64,000 nucleotides of DNA from Tamarix chinensis (taxonomy: Eukaryota; Streptophyta; Magnoliopsida; Caryophyllales; Tamaricaceae): NCBI GenBank assembly GCA_030549775.1, contig CM060173.1, forward strand, positions 34,526,110 through 34,590,109. The letters run 5' to 3'. The notes below the pieces were generated by a model, which was not told where the DNA came from, did no database searches, and worked only from the letters and a program-made list of their open reading frames with translations. The stretch's first letter is position 1. Each line of letters begins with the position of its first letter. Below, one piece after another: positions 48,521-61,253 of this stretch. Both the position numbers and the translations under genes were made by a program.

Positions 48521-49284
48521 TGATTCAGGAGCATATCCATCTTATTATTCTTTTATTTGAGGTTAAAAGTTAGCATATTTGGGGATGATACTGATTGTTC
48601 TTGAAAATCTTGAACACCTTCATGGTAACTCTATTAATGTTCTATTATGTGACTCTTTTATGTATTATATATGTTTACAAGAAGAAGAATTCTCAAAATA
48701 AATCTATTATACAAGGCAATGATAATATACGGTTTACAGAGTCACATATAAGTTAAATTTACAAGACAACTTAATTACTTGATTATTCAATGTACTGCAT
48801 GATTAGGGTTTTATATAGCTTTGACATTTTATGTATACTTTGTAATATCTTGTAACTTGTAATTGTAAACTATTTTATGTGCAATGTAAGCGTACACTAG
48901 TTTAGAATTTTATTAATTTGGCTAATTGGTTTAGGCTTGGTTAGTAATGGGTAAATTAGACTTGCATGTCTATATGTGTGTGTCATGATGCCTTGTAAAT
49001 TCATTCATTAAGAAAAATATTCAACGGTCAACAAGAATCAAGAGACAATTCCAAATCACCTTTCCTTCATCTTCAAGTGAGTTTAAACTTGAGAGTTTAT
49101 GCTTTATTATTTTGATAAAACCTTATGATTTCTCTTTATATGTGAGTGGTCTTGTTGATGATCTAACCCCAAGTAAAGGGCATTGTCGAGTATTCGACCA
49201 TAGTCAATCATCATTCTATTTCAAGGAACAAGATAAAATATTCTACATTGTGAAAGAGTAATTACTTTTTTATGTTTCGTATCA
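48521..49284 (+). repeat. 5' LTR of gypsy copy 2 (764 bp)
   Basis: It starts TGATTCAGGAGCAT and ends TTTCGTATCA. It aligns with 59454-60197 throughout, for example at GATTAGGGTTTT, GGTCTTG and ACCCCAAGTAAAG. Divergence between the two LTRs is visibly high, so the insertion is old. Confidence 0.88.
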
Positions 49285-49288
49285 ATTT

Positions 49289-49300
49289 TGGTATCTAAAC
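49289..49300 (+). other. Primer binding site of gypsy copy 2
   Basis: TGGTATCTAAAC lies 4 bases after the 5' LTR; it resembles the initiator tRNA-Met complement with decay. Confidence 0.75.
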
Positions 49301-50038
49301 AAGGTCTTGGATTGAAACCTCTTGGAGGAGAGCCCATAATCAAAGTTGATATCAGAAAACACACCGCTAACATCTTTAGGTAGTTGTTCTTGATCATTCT
49401 TGCTATAATCCTTCAAATCTTGATTTCTTTTATTAAAATCTTGTGCGCATTTTTATGAACTTAAGTGAATGTGTATGAATATAGGTAATGGACATTGCAA
49501 CCTTAAAATAAATCTTGAAAGTTTGTATGCCAATAACCAAACAAAAAATAGGTGAATGCATGTTAGAATTTTGAATGATTTAGGAAGGAAACCATATATG
49601 TGTTTTACTTGTGATTTATTTGAATTGATGAGACTTATTCTACATGAGATACCCCACTATTAGAACTAATTCTTCATGTCCATACTCACTTTTGAGAATT
49701 GTTTTAGAAGTATGAGAATTATATATGCACTAACCCTAATCATAACTCGATCGTGACACTTTATGTCGAAGGTGTTTCTTCTACTTCTTGAATCTCAAGG
49801 CATGTGTAGTCCATAATTTGAATAGATTATTTTGTGAGATAACTTCAAATGACATTTATGGATTAGTAAATTCATTTTACCTCACACACATAAATTACTA
49901 GCTTCTTCCTCTCAGTTTTGCTCCTCCCTTTCCATAGGAAATGATGGGACTCTTCTTGAGTGATGAATGTCAACATTTAGTGCAAGTGATTCCAAAAATT
50001 CCTAGCACTCTCCTCATTTATTCTTGTAAGACTTCTAT
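49301..50038 (+). other. Gypsy copy 2 leader, left part
   Basis: AT-rich sequence between the PBS and copy F, without recognised coding. It continues at 54703-55600 after copy F. Confidence 0.5.
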
Positions 50039-52883
50039 TGTAACACCCCCAAAATTCACTACTGAAAAATTTTGTTTTAAATGAAAGAATTAAAGGAAGG
50101 GAAATAACAAAACTGTGAATTATGGGGATATTACCGCTACACTCAGTACCAGACCGGTTCACTCCTACTATTCCAGTACCAAGTGCTAAGGCTAAAACGG
50201 ATTATCTGCAAAAAAGAGCTAATACTTATAACAAAAATTCATAAGGAAGTTAAATCGTTCACAATATAAAATTCAGAGTACACGTAAAAATCTTTACAAT
50301 CCAAAGAGGTACATAGACAAACTTCTCAAGGAACATAAAGTATCATACGATAGAACAAAACTAAAATAAAACAATACAGGGTAAAATGAAATGAAAAGGA
50401 GAGTCTGGCCATGTTGCTCTCGGTCCCTAGGCCAAGTATGGCCTCAAATCTCAGCCCCACCCAATGCCTCGTAAGAGTCGTAGGCATCGAAAATATCATT
50501 TCCTACCTACACAAACTCAGGTGGGTCCTCTACTTGTGGGAATGAGCAGCACCCATAAAATGGGTGGTCAGTACGCTACGTACTGAGTAAGGGAACTATG
50601 CAGCTAAGGCCAAACATATAAAACATACAATATAGCATACATGGCATATTCACATAAGTAGCATGTAGTAATACTGATAATGAAGGCCGGCTATGGTCCG
50701 GGTAGACTCATTCTTTAGATCTCTTGTAAATATAGTTGATTAACATCATAGTCTTTATCAATTCATATGAGTGCGGGAACCCTACTATTATAGCTGGTGG
50801 ACCGATCATGTGGGGCAAAACGTGCCTAGCCACTATTATAGCCGGTGGACCGGTCATGCAGGGCAAAATGCTCCTTGCCACTATTATTCGCCAGTGGACC
50901 AGTCTGGCCCCGACTCACATGATATTTCACTATAATTACTTCGTATCTTTCCCATGTCTTATCATCATTATTTTTTTTTTGTTGAGCATAGAAACCCCCA
51001 CTATTAAAGCAAGTGGAACAGTCATGCAGGGAAAAATTCACGTGGCCACTATTATTCGCTAGTGGACAGGTCATACTAGGCAACCCGCTTTCTAGCCACT
51101 ATTATTCGCCGGTGGACCGGTTTAGGCTCAGCTCAACAATCTTTCTCTTTAAATAATTAGTATTTTTTTCGTGTCTTATTCGGTAAGCAATTGAACCTTG
51201 TCATATATGTCACCAACCCTCTACTTCTATCCTCCTGAGAGGGCCCATCTCATATCTTAGGACTCTTGTGCCCCTTATCACACCTCGATATCCATTCCCC
51301 TTTACACTTACACATAATGAAAACCAACTCCTAAGGGTATGGGTTAAGGCCCAACACCTTGTGACATGAAACTCCACCCACAATCACCCTCTAGGGTTTC
51401 CCTTGAAACCCTAGTTGGACCTATGTGGCCTAACTTCCTCTTTCTTTACTACCATTAATTCATTTATCGTCCAACACCTCATCTCATTTAACATTAACCC
51501 CAAATCATATCACTTTACTCATTGATTTCATAGGTGATCGAAAAACCTTAGCTGGTCACTCCAAACCCTAGCACATTGCTTCCCCCACAAGTAATCTCTC
51601 TACTTTCCACCTAACATTACTTACTTCCCATGGCACCCATACTCATCCCTCATATATTAAATTTCCACTCTTAACCCATTACTCCACTCTTCCTTGATTT
51701 TTCTTGCTTCCACATTTTCTCCCATATTAGGGTTTCCTCCCAAACCCTAATCAAGTCCCCTATATACCCTTACAACAACCTACGTACTATTTTTCATCTA
51801 AAGTTTCCAATCACTCCACAACTCTCCCCTTACCTTCCTTACACCATAAAACAACTTTTCTCATGTAAAGATCATTCCCATGCAAACTCCATTCACCCCA
51901 TGCAAACCCTAGAAGTTTCCCATGCAAAGTTCACATCCCTCATTTATTTAATCATAATCTCCTTTTAATTTTTCCTTATGGATCATGAGATAATTAGGTT
52001 AATCTCATGTCTCCCCTCTTAGTCAACTCACTTTACATTTTCTCCTTTTTTTTATCCTTTCACATTCATGTCCCCCACATCATATTATTAACATCCTAGC
52101 TTGCATATCCTAGAGGGTCACGTCATAAAATATCATAAATACACAGAGCAATCATTATATACATGTCATAAGGAATTCATATAAGCATACCTCAACTCCA
52201 AGCTGCGCTACAAGTAATTAGTCGTTAAAAACATAAAGTATACAATATGGCATAACACATGGCACAGAAGGCACATAACACACACATAATTTTTCTTAGC
52301 CACATCCTTACCTAGTACGACACCGGTCTTAGAACACATTCCTACACCTCCTCAGGGTTTTGACTTGATTCGCCTATAAGAGGGAATACTATGGATTAAC
52401 TTCCCTCTAACCAAAATTACTATTCTTCCTACCTTACCCTTATCACAACTTACCATTAGGGCTAAAAATAATAATATTACCTTTATAAGTAAAAGTAGGG
52501 TTATTATTCCTAAGGTAGCTAAGCATGCTACTAATAATCAAAAATAGGTCTTAATAGCTACAATAATTTAAAGTGATTATAATGATATTTATATTATTAA
52601 CGGTAATAGTTTCAATGTTACTAATAATGATAATAGTAGTAGTGATAGTAAGGTTAGTGATATATGAAATATTAACTACAACGACAAGGTGATAAAAATA
52701 AAAATAATAACCACAACAACAACAACAATAATAATAATAATAATGATGATGATGATGTTAAAAATAATACTAATAATAATAATAATAATAGAAATGGTAG
52801 TAGTAATATAATGATTCGAATATGTACAATAATAATAAAAGTGCTAAGGTGCCAAAGTTATCCTTAATAATAATAGTAAGAAA

Positions 52884-52932
<49 letters not shown>

Positions 52933-52944
52933 GTAATAATAATA

Positions 52945-52991
<47 letters not shown>

Positions 52992-53125
52992 AGTAATAAT
53001 AATAAGAATAAGAATAATAAGAATAAGAATAATAACAATGTCAAAATAATAATACTAAAGTTATAGGCCATTAATAATAATAATAATAATAATAATAGTT
53101 ATAAATATTCTGAAGTTAGGTTAAC

Positions 53126-53166
<41 letters not shown>

Positions 53167-54697
53167 TTAATAATGTTAAAATAATAATACTAAAGTTATA
53201 AGCCATTAATAATAATAATAATAGTTATAAATATTCCAGATTTGGGTTAAATAATAATAATGATAAAGGCAATAATAATAATAATAATAAAATTAAGAAT
53301 AATACTAATAATACTACTAAAAATAACTAACATTTGTATAAAAAAGGGTTTAGGGGTTTGGGAGTTTAGAGGACAACCTAGGGATGGTGGTGGCATAGGC
53401 AGCGGCGCATGGCGGCGATGGGGGAGAAGAGAAGTGGAGAAATGGTGGTGGAGGGAGGAGAAAGAAAGAGGAGAGGGTGGAAGGGGAAAATAAAGGTATA
53501 GGGAGGTAGAGGGAGCTCCCCTGGTCGTTTTGGAGGGCAAAGGGGGTGTTGGATGCGGCGGGGCTAATGGAGGGCGGTGGTGCGAAGGGCGGTAGGGCTC
53601 AATGAAGGGCTAATCGAGGGAGGGACTTTGTAGGGCCAGGGTGACTCATGTAGAGTAAACCAAGGGAGGATGGAGGCTTAGGTTGGAAGAGGGTGATGTA
53701 GGGAAGGGTTCTATGGGTGAATCAGGTAGCGGCGACGGGGCAGTTGTCTAAACTAGGGGTGGCACAAGGTAGGTTTTCTAGGCTGCGATTCCAAAAGGGT
53801 CTAATGCTTGATTCCTTTGTGGTATTTATAGGCCGAAAATGGGGGAGGACCAAGAGAGTGGGCAGAGGAAGGTAGGGGCAGGCGCAGAAGGCACGTCGGC
53901 CGACGATAGCAGGCCGACGCAGGTCTGCCATAGCAAGTTTGCGTTCGGTCAAGGAGAAGAAAGGGGGTGGGAGTAGGCACACACGAGGTGAGAGGGATGT
54001 CGGTCGGTCAAGGAGGGACAGAAGAACAGCCAGGGAGAAAGGTAGAAGGTGGGAAAGCGGCATAGGTGATTGGTCGGTGTAGAAGGGGGGTTGCGAGTTG
54101 CAGCGGGGCGCGGGGAAGAAGGGAAAAGGAAAGAGGGGCTGGACCGGGCCGGTTTAAGGGAGAAAGAAAAGAAAAGAAAGGGGAGGGGTGGACTGGATGG
54201 GGCGACGGGCGAGGGAGGGTGGGTCAAGCGGGCTTGGGCCGTGCCGAAGGGAAGGGGGAAAGGGGTTTGGGCCGCGAGGGGCTAGCCCAATCGGGGACGT
54301 AGGGAAGAAAGGAAGGGAGAAAAGAGGGAGAGAAAGAAAAGGAAAAATAAAGAAAAGGGAAAATGGAAAAATAGGGGAGAAAAATAAATAAAATAATTTG
54401 TGGGGAATAGGTTGTTGTATTTTTTGTAGATAAACATAATTTTAATAATTTAACTTAATATATTTTATTATATTAGTTTAAAGGGTAACTTCTCGAAAAT
54501 ATTGGTTTGAAACCTTATTTAAATTAAATGAGTATGATAAAATAGCAATTTATTTATTTTAAATTATTAAATATTCACATCTAATTTTTATACTCAAAAT
54601 CCTCTAAATAATTAAATTAAATAAGTTGAAAAGATAAGTTATCCCAAATAAAAGTAATTTATTAAATTATAGGCTTTTAAAATTTTGTGGGATTACA
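50039..54697 (-). mobile_element. Long solo LTR, copy F (inserted in gypsy copy 2)
   Basis: On the plus strand it begins TGTAACACCCCCAAAATTCA and ends AATTTTGTGGGATTACA. The flanks TCTAT (50034-50038) and TATAT (54698-54702) agree at four of five bases. It is inverted relative to copy A: hairpin 50140-50185, GGTGGACCGGTC units 50785-51125, telo-boxes 51395-51915, AAT/GAT triplet arrays 52700-53330, then G-rich and purine-rich blocks 53390-54400. It is 4,659 bp, nearly the same length as copy A. Open frames in the triplet and purine blocks are low-complexity. Confidence 0.87.
52715..53330. repeat. Compound AAT/GAT trinucleotide arrays
   Basis: Runs of AAT alternate with GAT (a 45-base GAT run near 52945-52990) and are interrupted by a duplicated CTAAAGTTATAGGCCATTAA-like spacer (53055 and 53190). 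Long open frames here are homopolymeric artefacts. Confidence 0.9.
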
Positions 54698-54702
54698 TAT
54701 AT

Positions 54703-55620
54703 AGACCAATATATTCTCAATTTTTATGCTTCTTCAAGACTCAAACCTCTAGGATCTTGTTGGTTTTCCAGGGAGATTTGGAAAAGAAGAAGTAAAAATA
54801 AGGGTGTGAAAGTGGGGTGAGGGTCGAATGGTGGGATTTTTTTGTGATGTTTGGTTCAAGTAGGGTGTGGGAGGGTAAGCAAGGTTAAAATGGGGTATGG
54901 TGGTTTAAATTGTGGTAGGGGGTTAGAAGAAAAGATGGCTAAAAAATGGGAATAAAAATGGTGGTGCTCGGTGCTAGGGTGGTTGTAGTCAATTTTGCTT
55001 TTGTTAAAAATATGGAGGATTTTGATTTTTGTTTAAGTGGTGTTAGGGTGGCTGAAAATGGGGATAGAATAAGGTAAAAAAAATGGGACTAGAAAATGGT
55101 GGTGATGGTTTGAAAATGGGGCTAGAAAATGGTGGTACAATGTACAAAAAAATGAGAGAAAACAAAAGACCCAACTTTATCAACCTTGAGCTTTGATACC
55201 AATTTGATGCATAAAATACCAAAAAAAATTGGGTCTTGCTAATATTTGATGATGGAACTTAGGTTTAGCTCCAACAAAAGAGAAAATAGAAGAGAGGAAG
55301 AGATGGGAAATTACCCTTGAAATAAAATACTTACAATCACCATTTAAGTGATCAACTCTTAAGCTAAATATTGTAAGATTTTTGATTAGCCACATACCAT
55401 GCACTATGTTTGTTTGGGAGAAAAAAGGCACACGATCTTATCTATAGAAACTCAATCAATGGTTTCCTTTTTTATTCATTTTATAGATATATAAGAGTCT
55501 AAGAAGTTGAGGGAAATTATAACCAACACTTAGGTAACCCTAAGGGTTAAACTTAACCAAACTCTATTGATAGGGAGAAACACCTTCGACATAAAAACAT
55601 CACGATTTTTAGGTTGTCTA
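54703..55620 (+). other. Gypsy copy 2 leader, right part
   Basis: G-rich AT-poor patches (GGTGGTG, GGGGTGAGGG) without coding similarity precede the gag remnant. This is non-coding leader of the gypsy element. Confidence 0.45.
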
Positions 55621-56340
55621 GGATATATTATGATAACTTGAAAAAGACTAGAGAAAGATAGGATAAATCTAAAATCAAATATTAGGATAAGCTTAAGAAA
55701 CATTTGAGAAGAAAATTTGTACCGAAAGAGTAGGATTAAGACAACTACATTAGATTGGATACTCTTAGACAAGGACCTCTAAGTGTTGAAGAATAAGTTA
55801 GGTAATTTGAGATATTAGCACTTATATGTGAAATATATGAGAAAAGGAACAAACGTGTGCTAGATTTCTAGGTGGCCTCAACATGATAATTTGAGATAAA
55901 GTTAAAACTTGTTTATATGATTCTCTTGATGATATGACTATGATATCTTTGATATTTGAAAATAAAATCAAGTCCACTATGCCTTATGCCGAACAACGTA
56001 TTTCTTCTATAAAGTACTACCTAAGTATACAAGCAACCAAGTATGGGTTAGGTACTTAAAGCTCTATAAATATTGTTAAGAATAAAGGACTTACCTAAGA
56101 GGATAAAAGAAATTCCAAGGTCAATGAGATCTCTACAAAGCAATCTTTTAACTATCAAGGATATGGGCACTTTGCTAGAGAATATCCCACTCAAAGAGTG
56201 TTATCCATACAAGAGATTAAAACTATGGAGACTTGTGATGAAGACCCTAAGTTCGAGCTAAGTAAAATAATTTCAAGTGATTATATGAAGGCTATGCTTG
56301 TTATGTGTTAAAAAGAGTTCTTCAAATTCTAGCTAATGAG
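55621..56340 (+). pseudogene. Gypsy copy 2 gag remnant
   Basis: DNLKKTRERQDKSKIK and KLKKHLRRKFVPKEQDQDNY (about 55630-55740) correspond to KFKKHLRRKFIPKEYKQDNY of copy 1. A zinc-knuckle relic near 56145-56205 reads NYQGYGHFAREYPTQRVLS, where both the first and last cysteines are replaced. Stops and frameshifts are frequent. Confidence 0.82.
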
Positions 56341-59300
56341 TAACCTAAACAGTGAGAGAAAATATTCAAAACTAAAGAAAGAGTGGGAGATAAGATTTCT
56401 CAAGTTATTATTGATAGTAGATAATATACAAATGTAGTTAATGAGAGGACAGTGAAGGAGTTGGTATTATATACAACATAACATCCGAAGTCTTATTCTC
56501 TTTAATGGCTTAATAAGGATATAGGAATTAAGGTAAGCAAGCAAACCCTAATCTCATTTCCAGTTGGTAATTATCATGATTATGTATTATTTGATGGTTT
56601 ACCCATAGATACATGTGTAATCGTATTAGGTAGACCATGGAAATATGAAATATGATAGATGTGCTATTCATAATAATATTACTAATGAAGATGTAGTTGA
56701 GAAAGATAAGAAAAAGTATAAACTTAAACCTTCTAAGTGTGATAATATTAGCATAGTTTAAAATAAAAAGAGCTTGTTTTTACAAGAAAAGGTAATGATA
56801 TAATATATTAAAGATGCAGGTATTTATTATGCTTTGATTATCAAAGAATCCCTACAAGAGGAGAAAAATGAATGTGTTACTTGATTAAATGAGCTTACTG
56901 CTAAATATAATGGTGTATTTTGTGGTAACTTACCACTTGGATTACCACCTAAAAGAGGAATATAACATGATATAGAATTAATACCTCGTATGTCTTTTCC
57001 TAATCATCCTGCCTATAGTTGTAATTCAGAAGAGGCTAAGGAATTATACAGACAAATGTAAGAGATCATAAGAAAAGGATATGTGAGAGAGAGCATGAGC
57101 TGATGTTGTCTACCTGCATTACTTACTCTTAAAAAATAGGGTGCATGTGTATTGACTCTAAATTTGTGAACAATATAACTATAAAATATTAATTTCTTAT
57201 GACTAGATTAGTTGACATGTTAGATGAAGTAAGTGGAGCACAAGTATTCTATAAAATTAATCTTAAGGAGTGGATATCATCAAATGAGAATAAGAGAAGG
57301 GATGAATGAAAAATATCTTTTAAAATAAAATATGGTCTTTATGAATGAACTGTGATGCTATTTAGATTGTGTAATACACCTAGTTCATTTATGAGACTAA
57401 TGAATAAAATTCTACGGCCTTTTCTTAGAAAATTTATTGTGGCATACATAGATGATATACTTGTGTATACTAAAAATGAGCATGATCATCTTATTCATTG
57501 GGGGAGATTATTTGTCAAGCTAAGGAAAGCTAAACTCTATGAAAAATGAATTTTTTTTATTTTATACTTTTCAATATTATTTTTATTGGTTATATTATAA
57601 GTTGCAAAGGTATAAAAGTGGATTCCAAAAAGAATCAAGCTATTCATGACTACCTATACCTAAAGATATTAATGAGGTGAGAAGTTTCCATGGGCTATCA
57701 AGTTGTTATAGAAGATTCATCAAGGACTTCTCAACTATTTATCATGCAAATAACACATCTCATGAAGAAAGGTAAATTCAATTAGGGAGATGATGGAACT
57801 AAAGGCTTTGAGACTTTGAAAGACAAGATATGTAATACACCAATATGCCTAAATTTAATAAATTATTTGAAATTTCATATGACGTTAATTGTATAGGGAT
57901 AGGGCCATTGCATTGTTTAGTAAAAAATTAAATGGGGCTAAATTGAATTACTCCACGGATGATAAGGAATTCTATACCATCATAAGAAGCTTAGAAACAT
58001 GTAGCCATTATTTGAGACCTAAACCATTTGTTTTTCATTGAGATCATGAAAGTTTAAAATATTTTGATGGGAAAAAAAAATTAATCCTAGGCATACAAAA
58101 TTGGTTAGTTTCTTATAATCCTTCATGTTTTCTATCAAACATTTCAATGGAAAATAAAACATGGTTGTAGATGAATTATGAAGAAGATATTTGATACTAG
58201 TCATGTTGGAAGCTAAGTTAATAGGTTTTGAAATGTTGAAAGAATTATATGCAAAAGATGAGGATTTTTGAGATTTACGATGCATGTAAAAAGAATCATA
58301 GTCTCGGTAATTATGTGCTTCAAGATGAATTTCTTTTCAAACTTAATAAGTTATGTACACCTCTTTTTAGTGTGTGTGATTTAATTGTTAAAGAAGTACC
58401 TGAAGGAGTATAGCTAGTCATTTTTGTGTTCATAAAATTATGAAAATATTAAAAGAGCATTTCTATTGGCCACAAATGATAAAGTTAATACAAGCTATTA
58501 TTGGGAGATGTGTGGCTTGTCAAAGGACTAAGAGTTTATTCCATAAATATTTATATGCTCCTCTGCCTATTCTTGGTCAACCTTGGGAGGGGTTAGTATG
58601 GAATTTATCCAAGGGTTACCAAGGACATAAAGGGGAAAGGATTCTATTATGGTAGTGGTCGATATGTTTTCTAAATTGGAACATTTTATTTCTTATGATG
58701 CAACTCATATGGCGGATTTATATTTTAAAGAGGTAGTAAGGTTACATGATATTCCCAAAAGTGTAATGTCAGATAGATATGTAAATTTTTGGAGTTACTC
58801 TTAGAAGATACTTTTGCATATCTTAGGTACTAATTTATTATTTATTACATCTCATCACCCACAAACATATGGTAAAACCAAAGTGACTAATTGTACTTTG
58901 GGAACTTTATTATGAGGATTAGTTAATAAGAGTACAAAAGATTGGGATATAAAAATTGTACATTTTGAATTTGCAAATAATATGAGTCCTTCTAGTGTAA
59001 CTTAATTGAGTCTATTTGAAGTTATCTATGCGGTTAATCCTTATTTACCTATTGATACGTTGTTATTAAATATACGTGATATTAAGAACTATGATGTTAA
59101 ACAAAGAATTAAATTATTTAAGGAACTTCATGGAAAATTAAGGACGACATTGAGATATCTTATGCTAAATACCAAACTCAAGGCAACAAAAATCAAATTA
59201 TAAAACTATTTTTACCATGAGATTTGGTTTGGTTACACATAAGAAAAGAAAGATATCCAAACTTAAGAAAAAATAAACTTATGTTAAGAGCTGATGGGCT

Positions 59301-59445
59301 ATTTAAAATCTTAAGAAAATTTAAAAATAATGTTTATGGATTAAACATACTTGAATCCTATTGGGGAGTGTCTAGAAATTTAAACATTCATGATTTATCT
59401 CCTTATTATAATTATTCTAAGTTGAGAAAAAATTCTCTTTTATAA
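56341..59445 (+). pseudogene. Gypsy copy 2 pol remnant (protease, RT, RNase H, integrase)
   Basis: The protease part (56480-56700) reads WLNKDIGIKVSKQTLISFPV and CVIVLGRPWKYE. RT (about 56960-57550) contains HDIELIPR...SFPNHPAYSCNSEEAKEL and, in an open frame from 57352, RLCNTPSSFMRLMNKIL then VAYIDDILVYTKNEHDH with the YxDD active site kept. RNase H (about 57840-58270) ends in EAKLIGFEMLKELYAKDEDF. Integrase (58400-59445) has CVACQRTK of its zinc finger, [32 protein letters not shown] and NPYLPIDTLL; the catalytic E of GQTE is K, as in copy 1. There are many stops. Confidence 0.88.
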
Positions 59446-59453
59446 GGAAATAA

Positions 59454-60197
59454 TAACATAGGAGCATCTTCATCTCATTCTTCTATTGTTGGAGGTCAAG
59501 AGTTAGCGTATTTGGAGATGGTACCAATTGTTCTTGAAAATTTTAAATACCTTCATGATAACTCTAATGATGTTTTACTACGTGATTAGAGGTATTACAT
59601 ATGTTTGTAAGAAGAAGAATTCACTAAAGATATCTAGCTTACAAGACAATAACAATATAAGGGTTACAAAGTTGTATAGAAGATAAAGCTACAAGACACG
59701 AAGTTTGATTACTTGATTATTTGATGTATTACATGATTAGGGTTTTGTGTAGCTTTGATATTTAAAGTATACTTTGTAATTTCTTGTAACTTGTAATTAT
59801 GGACTATAATATGTGCAATATTGGCATGCACTACGGTTGGTTTGGGATTGGTTAGTAAAGGGTAAATGAGGGCTATATGAGTGTGTGTGTGTGTAGGATG
59901 GTGCCTTGAACTTTCAATCATTATGAAATATATTTGATGATTAATAAGAATCAAGAGAGAATTTGAAATCTTCCTTCCTTCCTCTTCAAGTGAGTTTAAC
60001 CTTGAGAGATTAAGCTTTGTTCTTTAAAGAAAACTATGTAATTTTCTTCAGAAGTGAGTGGTCTTGCTGAAGATCCAACCCCAAGTAAAGAGCATTGTCG
60101 AGTATTCCACCATACTCGAGCATCATTTCTACGTCAAGAAATAAGACAAAAGATTCTACATTGTGAATGAATAATTACTCTATTATCTTTTACATTA
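59454..60197 (+). repeat. 3' LTR of gypsy copy 2 (744 bp)
   Basis: It aligns with 48521-49284 and ends TTTTACATTA, followed by the GAGCA duplication. The first dinucleotide has decayed to TA. Confidence 0.88.
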
Positions 60198-60202
60198 GAG
60201 CA

Positions 60203-61153
60203 ATACCACCGAACTTTTGTTTTTGTCTTTAGTATTTTTAAGCCATCATGGTTCTTAGGTTAGATTTAGTTAGCTCATCACATTGTAATCAAAGAATTGA
60301 AGATCATTATGTGCATTGTTATTAGTAAATAGTTTTTCATAATTAATCAACAACTATAAAAATAGTTTAATAACAAAAAAATTATGGATTATATTATATA
60401 TTATGTTGGATTTCACTTTTTATTACTTGTTTGTATGCTTAGGATTTAATTTGGATTGTCCACGAAACCACACCAGATGAATTTAACCAAACAAGTGTTT
60501 GTTTTAAAAAATAATTACAACTTTTGATGCATGATAATTGTCAATTAAAATTTGTATCGACGGATAAAATGTTAAGTAGAAACTTGATAAATTCAACAGT
60601 TGAGGAGGGAGATTTTTTTTTATACGTTCTCAATACTTATTCTAACTAGAGTATATGTGGGGTATAGATTAACTACAGTATTATGATGAGAAAAGTCTCG
60701 TACTTCCCACGTCATGAGACAAAACCAAAAAGACCTGTCGAGGAAAGAAATAACTAAATAGTAATTTAATATATTCTTCTCGGTAGGATTAATGGTCATA
60801 ATTAGTTCTTAGTATTAATGCAAATGCTCGAAACAATGTTACTATATTAGTGAAAAATATAAGAAAATAATTTTATGATAGTATTATTCAAAACAAATAT
60901 AAACAAAATTAAGTTATTTTATAAATAGCGAACGGTCAAGGTTTATTATTTTAGATCTCAACAGCCATCACCAGATAAATAAATTGATGCAGAGGGATCA
61001 TATTTGGGTGGTTAACCACAACTTTCGTCATCCATGACTCCATGCCCAATTGTGATGGGATTCAACGCCACCGGGCGAATGTCTCCAGGAGGGGCAGGTA
61101 CATGAACATGATCATCAAGACTTCGCTGACATAGCATGTTTGTCTCTAAAGCT
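60203..61153 (+). promoter_or_regulatory. Upstream region of the sulfotransferase gene
   Basis: AT-rich in its distal part and more balanced after about 60960. It contains CCCACGTCATGAG near 60707, an ACGT-core (bZIP-type) site by sequence only. The proximal part (about 61025-61095) shares CGTCATCCA and CCGGGCGA blocks with the relic promoter at 17-50. No gene seen. Confidence 0.5.
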
Positions 61154-61160
61154 TATAAAA
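61154..61160 (+). promoter_or_regulatory. TATA box of the sulfotransferase gene
   Basis: TATAAAA lies 94 bp upstream of the ATG, in balanced-composition sequence. Transcription would start roughly 25-35 bp downstream, giving a leader of about 60-70 nt. Confidence 0.75.
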
Positions 61161-61253
61161 TCTGCTCCTCCCAAAACAATCGAAAGCCAACCCAGCTCTA
61201 ATAAACCAAAGCACAACAAATAAGATTGAGATAAGCCAGATCCACAACCAAAT

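Larger units (their letters stand above)
48521..60197 (+). mobile_element. Ty3/gypsy element, copy 2 (plus strand), decayed
   Basis: The LTRs are 48521-49284 and 59454-60197, with a PBS at 49289 and gag-pol remnants at about 55620-59445. A perfect GAGCA duplication lies at 48516-48520 and 60198-60202. Long solo LTR copy F (50039-54697) is inserted in the leader. Domain order (gag, protease, RT, RNase H, integrase) is that of Ty3/gypsy. It is the same family as copy 1 in the opposite orientation, as LTR and protein motifs match. Confidence 0.9.

Noticed and set aside
52822..53071. Open frames of poly-Ile/Met and poly-Leu/Ser
   Set aside because: Direct translation of AAT/GAT triplet arrays.
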